Assembly: GCA_000750105.3 (NCBI GenBank)
Contig: JPHH03000016.1
Coordinates: 1 to 64,000, forward strand
DNA length: 64,000 nucleotides
Direction: 5' to 3'
Source: Tolypocladium sp. Sup5 PDA-1
Lineage: Eukaryota; Ascomycota; Sordariomycetes; Hypocreales; Ophiocordycipitaceae
Below are positions 1 through 10,721 of this stretch, piece by piece. Below the pieces are notes generated by a model that did no database searches, was not told the DNA's origin, and saw only the letters and a program-made list of their open reading frames with translations. A program made the translations under genes and the position numbers. Every line of letters starts with the position of its first letter. The stretch's first letter is position 1.

Positions 1-2491
1 TATTATAGCGTGTTTTCGCTCTCTATTTATATAGCTCCGAGGCTAAGTATAGATTATCGATAATATATCCCTTCTATCTAGTTAGAAACACGTCGTATCG
101 TGCTTTTGCTAGGAAATGTATTAAATAGTCTAAGTAGATATACGAGGCCTATAAGATCTGCGTATATAGCTTATATCCTAGTGTAATTCGTAGATTATCC
201 CCGTATTCTCTTACTAGGTGTAATTCTCCTTTAATTGCATTTAGTATATCCGTGGCGATTATAGCGATAGCGTAGTCGCCACTATCTAGTATAGGTCTAT
301 ATCGTAAGAGTATAGACTTCTAAACTTCGGTAAGCGGTTCGGGGTCGGTCTAGGTTCCGATATTAACTATGCTTTCTATTTCCTCGTCGTATTCTAGTAG
401 TTCCTTGCCTTTAAGCGATGCTCTAACGGTCGCGTTTTCCTAATATAAGGTTAGTACTTCCGATTAGCCTTTAGTCGCACTTAGCGTATACTAGTCGTCT
501 TTGGAGCTCGTATCGTCGATGCTCCCTTCGTCCGAATTATTTAGTTACTTACTTATCTAGGCAAGTATTGCGGCTACTTCTTTATCCTTAAAGTATTATC
601 TTGCCTATGCGAATAGTCGCTTTCTTTCTTGCTTATTCGTTTCGCGGGTAAGGCGGCTTCGCTATCTTTCTTAGTCGTATTCTCGCATCTTCTCCTAGTA
701 TTCTTCGCCGTGTTATTAGATCTATTTCTTAGTAGATCCTCCTAGATAGGCGAATTTAGGTCTATCGTTTAGTTCGACTAATTCTCCTAATCGGTTACGT
801 AGCTTAGGTTCCTCCTGTTATTGCTTAAGTCTGCGTCCGTCCGTTGCGCCTCGTGACCCGGATACTCCTCGTCGTCCGGTTATAGCGAGAGTCTTTGTTA
901 TTAGTTCTCTCGGGAACTATCCGCTATTCTATTTATCTAATAGGTGCGTGTTGCAATTGTCGTTATAGCACGCTATCTAGTTCATGTGGTTATGGCTGGC
1001 TAATTCCTTGTTAGTAGCGTTAAGGTGTTTCTTACCTCCCGGTACTAGCTTCTAACCAGGCCTTTTTAGTTATTTGCATTCGCGGGCGAAGTATCTAAAC
1101 TTCCCGTAGTTATAGCACTTCTTACCTTCCTTAGGCTAGTCCTTCTATGCTATGTCTAGATCTATTCGTCTAGGGTTCTAGGTGTGGGCCTATGCGGTAT
1201 TCTCTATGCGCTTCTTTCGCTAGTTTGCGCGGGGGTTGTTATTATAAGGAGAGTTCTAGTAACCTCTTCCCTACTTTTTTTCTTAGCGTCGCGTATACTA
1301 TCTATTATCGATTCGTACTACTATAGCGATATAGTCTACGAGGTCTTCGGGTCGATCCTCTCTATAGAGTTCGTCTTTAACTTCGTCTTTAAGGCTATCG
1401 TAGAATCGTGCTATAAGGGGTTCGTTATCTTATTTAAGTTAAAAAGTAACTTATCTAAACTTAGCGGCGTACTCCGATATTAATATTTTCTATCGGAGCC
1501 CTCGAAGTTTCTACTCTACTTCTCTTCCTTTATCGGTTTTACCGAAAACCTATTTAATCGCTGCTTCGAATCCTATAAAGTTTACGAATATAGCCCTTAT
1601 TTCGGCGTCTCGCTCGCTATCTTCGTTATCGAGGTAATCTCGTATAATAGGTCTAAACTATACGAGAGCTATTCTACTAAGGTAGCTGCCTACGTAGAGT
1701 GCCTTAGCGGCGGGATCTAAGAGTTTATTAGGATAAAACTAATAATAGGCTTTGAGTTATATAAGGAAGTCCTTGAGGGTGCCGTAGGAGCCGTCGTATA
1801 GTCCCGGCTACTTAGGTCTAACTACTTCTCCGAGATCTTTAGTCTAACCTATCCCTTCTTTATTGCTAAGCTCCTGGACCTTGAGTCGTAGTGCGATAAG
1901 TTCCTGCACTAAGTCCTCTTTGGATATGGTAGGTCTAGTGCTGGTTGATCCTTCGCGTTGAGTAGGTATATTGACTATAATGCGGTATTATTTAAGGTAA
2001 CGCGGTGACCTCCTAAACAAGAGCTTTTAATATGTGATGGTTTGGGTTCCTAAGGGATAAACCGGAGGTTTATGTTAGTAGGTAGGTCAGGGCGTAGCTA
2101 TTAAATAGTCTTATTACGATAGTGATAGATCGGATATCCTAGATAGTAGATCGTAACCAAAGGGTTTAAAGTAATATAAGTATGTCTGTATTAGAATAAT
2201 ATATTGAAAGCTAGCGAGGTATCTATGCTATAGTAAGGAAATTGGGGGGTCTATATACTAGGTGTTGTTCCTAGATTATTGAGAGCCCTCAATGATCCAT
2301 GGCCTAGATCACTTGGATTATCGACTAATCGTGGTGATCTAGCTCACCTAGATCACCCACCGATCCTAATGATCCAATGTCGCTATGCTACTATTGGCTC
2401 GTCGTTCTGACTATTGTTCTGTATAGCCCGCAGTAGCGTCTGCATAGCCGGCCCATCCCGTGGCCCGTTAGCCTGGGTCGTAACATAGCCT
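1..2491 (-). mobile_element. RIP-decayed LTR retroelement, copy 1 (gag side)
   Basis: Minus-oriented retroelement fragment with strong RIP-type decay: TA is very common, CA and TG are scarce. Reverse translation around 1076-1117 gives a retroviral-type zinc knuckle, pattern C-x2-C-x4-H-x4-C, read here as CYNYGKFRYFAREC. The second Cys, the Gly before the His and the His are changed to Tyr, Arg and Tyr, exactly the TGC to TAC, GGA to AGA and CAC to TAC changes RIP produces. From about 547 the sequence is repeated at 7196-8722 and 9294-9689, the second copy being more decayed. It ends at a 223-bp LTR-like unit (2263-2485). Left limit lies outside the window. Gypsy or copia affiliation is not resolved. 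Confidence 0.75.
2263..2485 (-). repeat. LTR-like end of retroelement copy 1
   Basis: A 223-bp block that begins TGTTGTTCC and ends GGTCGTAACA, giving the TG...CA ends of an LTR. The matching block in copy 2 is 9461-9683 and has the same length. Homology between the two copies stops a few bases outside, after the shared bases TAGCCT, at about 2491 and 9689. No clear primer binding site was found beside it, so the LTR call rests on the termini, equal length and position at the end of the repeat. Confidence 0.5.
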
Positions 2492-3177
2492 CTATAATAG
2501 GCGTGGTTGCGTAAGCTAAAGGAAGCAATAACGAGCGCGGTAACGTGTTCTTGACGATTAAATAACTACCTAAAGAAGTGTCCTATAGGATATGCCGTTT
2601 CTATAGGGATATAAACTTAGCGAGAGATAAGATCGCGTCCCTCGAGGGACTTCTAGAAGGACTTGCTAGAGTACTTCTCGATAAAGTAGGTAAACGGGGT
2701 TATATCCCTAGTATTATAGCGAATCCTGTGAGGAGCGTATTCTAGCTATACTTCGCGAAAAGCTACTTTAATAAAGATCGGGAGGTTAAGGTAACTAATA
2801 TTATTACCGCCGAGTACCTAAGTCTCGATATAGCTATAAGTCTAAGAAGAGACTATAGTTAGTAAAGGAAAGGCTATAATAGATAGTATTACCTTACTCT
2901 ACGATAATCGTTATTAAGCTTTATTAGTAAAGAGGTACGACCTCGCTAAGATATACGCGACGTAAGAGAAAGCTATATTATAAGAAGCTTCTTTATTATA
3001 AGAGCCCGGTAGTCTAGTAATTCGTCGCGGTCCTTAGCCTATAGCTTCTCGAAGTTAACTATAAGGTTAGCTATAATAGAAGAGTTAATAAAGATATAAA
3101 AAAGGAAGAAGTTAAAAGTATAAGGAAAAGAAGAAGCATGCTATTTATTAGCAAGGCCTAGAGGAAGAAGGGGGGGG
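2492..3177 (+). mobile_element. RIPed retroelement 3' end with polypurine tract
   Basis: AT-rich decayed sequence with short plus-strand open stretches separated mainly by TAG and TAA. No domain recognised. It ends in a purine-only run at about 3161-3177 (GAGGAAGAA followed by G's) placed directly before TGTTATTAGGG. A polypurine tract abutting TGTT is what the internal 3' end of an LTR element looks like, so this is read as the tail of a different, plus-oriented element. Confidence 0.45.
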
Positions 3178-3971
3178 TGTTATTAGGGTGTGAACGCAAA
3201 GAAAATACTTAGCGCCTTAATATTAGATAAAGACTAGTAAATCATGCACTTGGAAGTTATAGGGCCGGGAGAAAATTCTCTCTACGCGATAAGTAAACGG
3301 CGAGAAGGGACTCCTACCGTAGGAGAAATAGCATAGGCTTCGCACCTATGCTTAGTAAGGACGTAGGAGATATAACACGAGCTAATAGAGAAGCTACTTA
3401 AAAATCCGTGGTTATTATAGGAGAAGCCGCACGAAAACTCACACTAACTAGACCTAAGCTACTCGAGCACGTATTAACTACCCTCGTTTTCGGGTAAAGA
3501 CTAGTAAGCTAGCTACGGGACTCCCTAAGATAAGACAAGAGCGAGCTCGTTTCCTAATAAGTAATATATACTTTACGTCTTATAAATACTCTTCTTCCGC
3601 GGCCGCTACTAAAGAGTTAAGTACTTTACCTTATAAATAGCGTCTATAAACTACTTTAATCTCCCTCTTATATTACTTTATAAGCTTCCCTCCCTTATAA
3701 TATTTAGAAGCGCGCTATTTTATTACGAAAAATAAGCTTGCTGTTAATAAACTCTTTCTCCCTTCGTTAGTAACCTCCTATCTCGATAAGCGGTTAATAA
3801 TATTAAAGATTAACCTTTCCTCTTAACTAGCCTACTCTCCTCGACTATAATATTTAAAACTGACTCTCCGCCTACTATTTTAAGCATAGCATTACCTCAC
3901 GCTACGCCCGAACGATAGAGGTATAGTATAACGTAGAGTATGTTAGCTTAGCGCGGTATAATACCCTTCCT
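3178..3971 (+). repeat. Putative LTR start and adjoining RIPed AT-rich DNA
   Basis: Starts TGTTATTAGGGTG right after the polypurine tract, consistent with a 3' LTR in plus orientation. The far end could not be placed and no second copy was seen in the window. The rest is low-complexity TA-rich sequence with no recognisable gene. Confidence 0.3.
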
Positions 3972-6430
3972 ATGGATAAGGCTATTTTCTTTCGCAAAAG
4001 CAAGCGTATACTAGATGGCTACGTGGGATACGTTATCCTAGAGGGAGGATAAGGGAGCTTCTACTAGGAAGACGAGCCAGAAGCTAGGGAGGTACTCGCT
4101 ATTCTATATAAGGTATAGCCTGCCTTTATTATAGCGCGAGAATATTAGCTATATAACCTGCTTTAAATCGATAAGTACGAGATAAACTTTAACGATACGT
4201 TATAAGCCTTCGCCTAGGTTAAAAGGTAGTTAGGGTTCCCCGAAGATAGGCGTTAGGGCAATTATCTCGTAGACGTCTACCGTTTTCTTATAGAAGCTAG
4301 TAATAAGGAATAGATATCGAACTTTGCCGCGATCTTAATAATAAAGGCCCTTACGAGAGGGATCGAATATATCGTGGCGGTACCTAATGATATAATAACG
4401 GTTATAATAGAAGATAACGGTACTTTAACCTACGTGGGTAATGAGTAGGAATCGGATATCTTCTAGAAATGCCCTGGTTTAGATATAAAGGTCGCTGGTA
4501 GCGACGGGATATTTAATAAACCCCTTTACGATAGATAGTATAAGCGGCGCTTATACGTGGGATTAATTAACTTTATAAAGAAGATAAGTAGTAGATACTA
4601 CTAGGGAAGCTTCGTTTAGGATAGGAAGACGGGGAACCTTCTAGTATCGGACTTTATAAAGTAGGGAAGGAAGGCTAGACTCGTAGCGGTTATTAGGGTA
4701 TAGCGATAGATCCTATATATAAACGACTACCCCTATGACTTTATATACTTCCTAACGCCCGGAAGTTCGTAGAACTAGCAATAGGAATATAGTTACGTGG
4801 CTATGATAACCCTATAGTATTAAGTCCGTGGAATAGTTAGGTTATGGCTATAAGATATAAATCTAGCTAAATATAGCTTTAGGATTTAGAAAGACACGAC
4901 TTTCTTATAGGGCGAGGCTAACCTAGACTAGGAATAGCGTTTCCGGGATTGGGCAATGTATTATAAGGGCTAAGGAAAGGATAGCTACGATACTCTCCTC
5001 GACCGAACGATTGACTTCCTCAAAAGCGTTATAGCTAACGAGCTCGGAATTAGAGGAGGAAACGAGTTCTAGCTTAGGCACGACGAGGGCGCTGCCTTCT
5101 AGTATTTTAATAATGCCGAGGTGTTGCTCGAAGCCCCGTACTTCCCTTTTCTCTAGAACGCCTTACTTACTACGATTAGGGGCGTGTGCCTATTCCCTAG
5201 GATACTAGTAGACGCGACTTATCCCTATAACCGTGTTATACCGGCAAGATATAGTTTGACTATAGTAGTCGACCCCTTTTATTTTCTGCCCTACGAGTAA
5301 CCCTAGCGCGAAGACACGTAGTAGAAACCGTCTCTCCCTTAGAGAGTTAAGAGGAATCGAACGTAGAGGGAATAAGGTTACGCAATAGTGAGAATATCGA
5401 GGAGACTTCCCTAGAGCCCTAAGGGACTAATTAATCTCGGAAGCCCGGAACTATAGCTAGTTCTATAGACTCCTTAGCGCTTTACGTCTCCCCCCGTAAT
5501 ACTATAGGGAAGCGTGTTTGTATTATACGGGACACTAAGGACAAGCTCGAGCTAGGACCCCTTTAACGGAATAACGCTAACTCTAAGGGCACGACCTTCT
5601 TCGTCTCGAGAATAGATAGTGCCTATAAGAGGAACCTCTAGCACGCCGACCCCTTAGCTAAGGTATCTTTAGATAAGTACCTATAACTTAGTTCGATAGA
5701 TATACTAGGACCGCCTTAGTGATAAGTCTGCTTAGGGCTTACTACTAAACTTGGACGTTAAACCGACCTACGCCCTGTTATACCTCCGGAACTCTCGCGC
5801 CTATAACTTGGTTCGATAGATATACCTGGACTACTATGGTAATGAGTCCGCTCAGAGCTCACCGCTAACCTTATACGCTAGATCGATCCATGCCCTGTTA
5901 TACCTCTAAAGCTCTCGCTCTAGCGGGTTGGTTAGCTAGATATTAGGGGTAGAATATACTAACGATAAGTTCCGTTACGAGCGAGTTAAAGGGGAATAGA
6001 TAGTCTTAAATAGCTCTAATAGGGGTAACGGCGATAATGAGCTATATATAATAGGCAGAGGCGGCCGTACTATAACTATAGAGCTCATGGACGCGCTTGG
6101 TGGACTCTTTGAGAAACGCGCTACGGTTCCATTCGTTGAGTTCGACGGAGGATATACTATATCTACCGCGCTAGGGCTTATCGACTACGACTCTTGGTAG
6201 CGTTTAGAAGACCGGCTGTTGCCGCTCACCTAGTCCCCTCGCCCTGTGGCTAGGCCTTCTAGGGCTAAACGCGCTACGAGGCGATAAGAAGAGAATATAG
6301 CGCGGATAGAACGTGAGAAGATCGAAAGGGACATAGACTAGCTATAGCTTAATATACCGCGAGCTAAGAGGACCTAACGTCGCTAAATAGATAGTCCCTA
6401 TATTCCTTTATTTCGTTTCGTTATTTCTTT
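3972..6430 (+). pseudogene. Long RIP-decayed reading frame, unknown function
   Basis: One reading frame (codons starting at positions divisible by three) stays legible from an ATG at 3972 to about 6430, roughly 820 codons. It is interrupted by dozens of stops that are overwhelmingly TAG, with a few TAA and TGA. No obvious frameshift is needed. CAG and TGG both become TAG under RIP, so the pattern is a former gene killed by point mutation rather than by indels. Readable stretches include RGIEYIVAVPNDI near 4360 and TVPFVEFDGGYTIS near 6125. It contains an in-frame tandem repeat of 40 codons (5682-5921). I do not recognise the family: no reverse transcriptase, integrase or transposase motif was visible. 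It may be an element-encoded protein or a duplicated host gene. Confidence 0.5.
5681..5920 (+). repeat. 120-bp tandem duplication, two units plus a partial third
   Basis: Unit A starts CTATAACTTAGTTCGATAGA at 5681 and unit B starts CTATAACTTGGTTCGATAGA at 5801, exactly 120 bp apart. A partial third unit (GGTTGGTTAGCTAGATATTA) follows at about 5925. The period is 40 codons and lies in the frame of the surrounding decayed gene, so it was a 40-residue protein repeat (YNLVR start, ALLYL near the end). Unit B keeps more C and G than unit A. Confidence 0.8.
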
Positions 6431-6616
6431 TATCTATAGTTAGGGAGGTAATAGGATAGTTTAGTAAAGCTAGAGTTCGGGCTCGTTACTAGGATTGCCT
6501 GCGATTACGCGTTGCCTTTATACTTTATTTATATAAGGTCGTCTACTAGGGGCTACTCTTTCTTTCTTTTGCGTTTATAACCGCCTAAGGGTAGTCGGCG
6601 CCCGCGTAGGGAGGAG

Positions 6617-7195
6617 TTTATTAGGGTATTAGTGCAGACCCCTAACTAGAAAAACGGAAAATATAAAAAAGTAGAGGAATATTAGGACGCCTAGCGAGTC
6701 TATAGGTATAAGAGAGACGTCTATATCCCTATAAATAGATGGTCCCCTATGCACGCATCGACGTAAGTTATAACGTTTATAAGCTTTTGAGATTCTAATA
6801 ATAAAAAATCCTAGTTAATTCCTCCTATATTTTTAAGATAGCCGTGGTACTATCTCCTTGCCTCTTTACCTTTAACTTATACGATATAAAGACCTATTTA
6901 TATAGGCGCTGATTTGTAGACTACACGCCGCTATGCTAATATTCTAACTTATACGGAGATAGTCGCTCTAACTTACACGGCAACGGTCGCTCTAACTTAT
7001 ACGGCAACGGTCGCTCTAACTTATACGGGGATACCCGTCTTATCTTACGCGTTAAGTAGCGCACTAACTTACACGACGACTCGTGTCACTGACTAATAGC
7101 TAACTTCTTGGGCAGGGACCGACTCTATGACTTACACGACGATCGTTGCACTCGGCCTTTAGTATGTTCGTTCCCCCTTAATAAATTACTTATTT
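6617..7195 (-). mobile_element. ~575-bp TG...CA element, inverted RIPed copy
   Basis: Reverse complement of 8723-9293 over its whole length, but heavily RIPed. It starts TTTATTAGGGTATTAG where the other copy reads TTTGTTGGGGTGTTAG, and ends CCCTTAATAAA where the other reads CCCTTAACAAA. It has the same internal tandem 24-mers (about 6955-7030). No coding frame. It could be a solo LTR or a non-autonomous element with short inverted ends. Its outer flank (left of 6617) does not match the retroelement copy 1 sequence, so it sits at a rearrangement point. Confidence 0.65.
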
Positions 7196-8722
7196 AGGTA
7201 AGTATTATAGCTACTTCTTTATCCTTAAAGTATTATCTTACCTATATAAATAGTCGTTTTCTCTCTTATTTATTTACTTCGCGAGTAAGGTAGCTTTGCT
7301 ATCTTTCTTAGTTATATTCTCGTATCTACTCTTAGTATTCTTCGCTATATTATTAAATCTATTTCTTAGTAGATCCTCCTAGATAGGCGAATTTAAGTCT
7401 ATTATTAGGTTTAACTAATTCTCTTAATCGGTTATATAGCTTAGGTTCCTCCTATTATTACTTAAGTCTATATCTATCTATTACGCCTTATAACCTAGAT
7501 ACTCCTCGTCGTTTAGTTATAGCGAGAGTCTTTATTATTAATTCCCTCGGGAACTACTTACTATTTCGTTTATCTAATAGGTACGTGTTATAATTATTAT
7601 TATAGCACGCTATCTAGTTTATGCGGTTATAGCTAGCTAGTTCCTTATTAATAGCGTTAAGGTATTTCTTACCTCCTAGTACTAGCTTTTAACTAAGCCT
7701 TTTTAGTTATTTATATTCGCGGGCGAAGTATCTAAACTTCCTATAGTTATAATACTTCTTACCTTCCTTAAGCTAGTCTTTCTATACTATATCTAGATTT
7801 ATTTATCTAGGGTTCTAGGTATAAGCTTATATAGTATTTTCTATACGCTTCTTTTACTAGTTCGCGTAGGGGTTATTATTATAGAGAGAGTTCTAATAAC
7901 CTCTTCCTTACTTCTTTTCTTAGTATCGCGTATACTATCTATTATCGATTCGTACTACTATAGCGATATAATCTACGAGGTCTTCGGGTTAATCCTCTCT
8001 ATAGAGTTCGTCTTTAACTTCGTCTTTAAGGCTATCGTAGAATCGTGCTATAAGGGGTTCGTTATCTTATTTAAGTTAAAAAGTAACTTATCTAAACTTA
8101 GCGGCGTACTCCGATATTAATATTTTCTATCGGAGCCCTCGAAGTTTCTACTCTACTTCTCTTCCTTTATTAGTTTTACTAAAAACCTATTTAATTACTA
8201 CTTCGAATCCTATAAAGTTTACGAATATAGCCTTAGTCTTAGCGTCTCGCTCGCTATCTTCGTTATCGAGGTAATCTCGTATAATAGGTCTAAACTATAC
8301 GAGAGTGGTTTTACTAAGGTAGCTACCTACGTAGAGTACTTTAGCGGCGGGATCTAAGAGTTTATTAGGATAGAACTAATAATAGGCTTTAAGTTATATA
8401 AGGAAGTCCTTAAGGGTGCCGTAGGAGCTATTATATAGTCCTAGCTACTTAGGTCTAACTACTTCTCCGAGATCTTTAGTCTAACCTATCCCTTCTTTAT
8501 TACTAAGCTCCTAGACCTTAAGTTATAGTATAATAAGTTCCTATACTAAGTCCTCTTTAGATATAGTAGGTCTAGTACTAGTTAATCCTTCGCGTTAAGT
8601 AGGCATATTAATAGTAATGCAGTATTATTTAAGATAACGTAATAACCTCCTAAATAAGAGCTTTTAATATATAACGGTTTAGGTTCCTAAGGGATAAACT
8701 AGAGGTTTATATTAGTAGGTAG
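7196..8722 (-). mobile_element. RIPed retroelement copy 2, first part
   Basis: Matches 547-2085 of copy 1 at a near-constant offset of about 6637-6640 bp, with almost all differences being C to T or G to A. The zinc-knuckle segment is present near 7713-7754 but further degraded. The right end is interrupted by the element at 8723-9293 and continues at 9294. The left end stops abruptly at the inverted element at 7195. Confidence 0.75.
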
Positions 8723-9293
8723 TTTGTTAAGGGAGAACGAACACACTAAAGGCCGAGTGCAACGATCGTCGTGTAAGTCGTAGAGTCGGTCCCTGCCCAA
8801 GAAGTCAGCTATTAGTCAGTGACACGAGTCGTCGTGTAAGTTAGTGCGCTGCTTGACGCGTGAGGCAAGACGGGTATCCCCGTGTAAGTCGGAGCGACCG
8901 TTGCCGTGTAAGTCGGAGCGACCGTCCTCGTGTAAGTCAGAGCGACTGTCTCCGTGTAAGTCAGAACATTAGCACAGCGGCGTGTAGTCTGCAAATCAAC
9001 GCCTGTGTGTACAGGTCTTTGTGTCGTATAAGTCAAAGGTAAAGAGGCAAGGAGAGGCAACCACGGCTATCTCAAAAATGTGGGAGGAATTAACCAGGAT
9101 TTTTCATTGTCAGAATCTCAAAAGCTCATGAACGTTACGACTTGCGTTGATGCGTGCATGGGGGACCATCTATTCATAGGGACACAAACGTCTCTCTTAT
9201 ATCTACAGACTCGCTGGGCGTCCCAATGTTCCTCCACTTTTTTTTGTGTTTTCCGTTTTTCTAGTCAGGGGTCTGCACTAACACCCCAACAAA
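8723..9293 (+). mobile_element. ~571-bp TG...CA element, fresh copy inside copy 2
   Basis: Inserted into retroelement copy 2: the sequence before ends GTAG (8719-8722) and the sequence after begins GTAG (9294-9297). Removing the insert and one GTAG restores the copy 1 sequence, so this is a 4-bp target duplication. Ends are TTTGTTAAGGG and CCCCAACAAA, imperfect inverted ends. Unlike its surroundings it keeps normal CA and TG content, so it arrived after, or escaped, the RIP that hit the inverted copy at 6617-7195. No protein-coding frame is supported; short open frames here are chance products of the CGTGTAAGT repeats. Confidence 0.7.
8881..8968 (+). repeat. 24-bp tandem repeat with CGTGTAAGT core
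   Basis: Copies start at 8881, 8905, 8929 and 8953, exactly 24 bp apart, each starting CGTGTAAGTC and three of them continuing with a GAGCGAC stretch. Further isolated CGTGTAAGT motifs occur near 8773 and 8834. The same array is present, RIPed, in the inverted copy. Repeated short motifs inside an LTR often act as transcription-factor sites; that role is inference. Confidence 0.75.
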
Positions 9294-9689
9294 GTAGGTT
9301 AGGGCGTAGCCGTTAAATAGTCTTATTACGATAGTAATAGATTAGATATCCTAGATAGTAGATCGTAATTAAAGAGTATTATAGTAAGTAATAGTAAGTA
9401 TTAAAAGCTAGCGAGGTAACTATGCTATAGTAAGGAAGTTAGGGGGTCCTATATACTAGGTGTTATTCCTGGATTATTAAGAGCCCTTAATAATCTATTG
9501 CCTGGATTACTTGGATTATTGACCGATCGTGGTGATCTAGCTCACCTGGATCACCTACCGATCCCAATAATCCAATGTCGCTGTGCTACTATTAGCCCGT
9601 CGTTCCGACTATTATTCCGTGCAGCCTGCATTAGCGCCTGCACAGCCTGCCTATCCCGTGGCCCGTTAACCTGGGTCGTAACATAGCCT
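9294..9689 (-). mobile_element. RIPed retroelement copy 2, terminal part with LTR-like end
   Basis: Continues copy 2 after the 8723-9293 insertion and matches 2086-2491. It contains the 223-bp LTR-like block 9461-9683 (TGTTATTCC ... GGTCGTAACA). Homology ends at about 9689, where a decayed Myb/SANT-like gene begins on the same strand. Confidence 0.7.
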
Positions 9690-10188
9690 AGAAGATACTA
9701 GTATCTTTATTATATAAGCAGCCTATCCCGCAAGAGTCTCTTATCTATAGAAAATAGCGGTACTTCTTCCGTAAATTCCTATAATAGTTGTATAGCCGCT
9801 TAATAGACTAGTCTAGGTATAGCGACGGATATAGCTCTTTAAGGTACGGCACAATTATCTCTATCGTTAACTTTATAAAGGCAGGCTTATCTAACTTAAG
9901 TCTGCCTTCGTTACGAGCTTCCCGAAGAAACTTAAGGAATGAGATCGTTATCTTAGGCTTCTACGTATGCCTCTTCTTCTTCTTATTGCTCTCGGTTCCG
10001 TCGGTCGCGCTATCGTTATTCGAGATAGTCTCGGTAGTCGTTATCTCTCGTTCTTCCCTCCTTGCGGGCGGCGGCGGTGGCGGCATTAGCTCGATCGGAC
10101 TCGACTCGCGTGGGCTATCTATTGCTACGACAATTAGCTCCCTAGCCATCGGCGGCGAGGCGGCAGGGCTAGGCGGGCTCTGAGACAT
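9690..10188 (-). pseudogene. Truncated, RIPed Myb/SANT-like protein
   Basis: Minus frame from an ATG at 10188. The N-terminus is Pro/Ser rich (MSQSPPSPAASPP), followed by a Lys-rich KKKKRHT stretch. Then comes a helical domain read as FLKFLREARNEGRLKL, a proline-containing middle (IIVPYLKELYPSLY) and RLYNYYRNLRKKYRYFL. This spacing is that of the Myb/SANT-like DNA-binding domain (Myb_DNA-bind_3 type) found in fungal and transposon-linked proteins. TAG codons replace an expected Trp at the domain start, a Gln in the middle and a Trp near the end, all RIP-compatible. The gene is cut off at the end of retroelement copy 2. The upstream part (about 10030-10188) is not RIPed. Confidence 0.6.
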
Positions 10189-10721
10189 CGTGAGACTAGG
10201 CGTTGCAGCGATTTTTACGAGTAAAAATTCGATCGCAATACTCAATTCGACTACAAATAATGCCGCCGCGAGCCTCAATCAGGAAGGTGGTGAGGAATGT
10301 GTGCACAAGGCGCTAACAAGGGTCAAAATCGGTACTTTGACCCCGTAGCCCGCTTTTATACACATCACGATGTCACCTTGCCCCTGCCTCTGTTATGTTA
10401 ACAGAGCGAGCCGAGCTGGGTATTACATGTATCTTCCCGTCCCCCATTAGGGTGCCTTAGCGATGTCGTGTAAGATTGCTTTGCCTTGGCAGTGCTGCTA
10501 GTGAGGGATTTGGCAAACACCCTTTGGCGGTATTCGTAACCTTCAGTTATACGTGCCTGAAGGAGCGGCGTCGAATCATTTCTCAGTACTGGGGTACGGT
10601 CTATAAACGCCAGGTCAAAGCCATCATCCTCCCGGCAGAAGTGCGCTCAAGAGGTGCTTTCATATACACATCTTCCATATGAACACTTAACTCGTTCATT
10701 TATATGCCACGCACATTCACC
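10189..10721. other. Boundary of RIPed and normal DNA, no gene
   Basis: Base composition changes from TA-rich decayed DNA to ordinary sequence at about 10.0-10.2 kb. A small perfect palindrome ATTTTTACGAGTAAAAAT lies near 10211. No convincing coding frame, and only a possible promoter for the gene that follows. Confidence 0.5.

Noticed and set aside
8812..9060. 82-aa Thr-rich and 60-aa Arg-rich ORFs
   Set aside because: They are translations of the 24-bp CGTGTAAGT tandem repeat inside a mobile element, on both strands.
9961..10278. Start of the Myb/SANT-like frame at 10278
   Set aside because: The extra N-terminal residues are hydrophobic and unlike the Pro/Ser-rich start; ATG 10188 is more likely.
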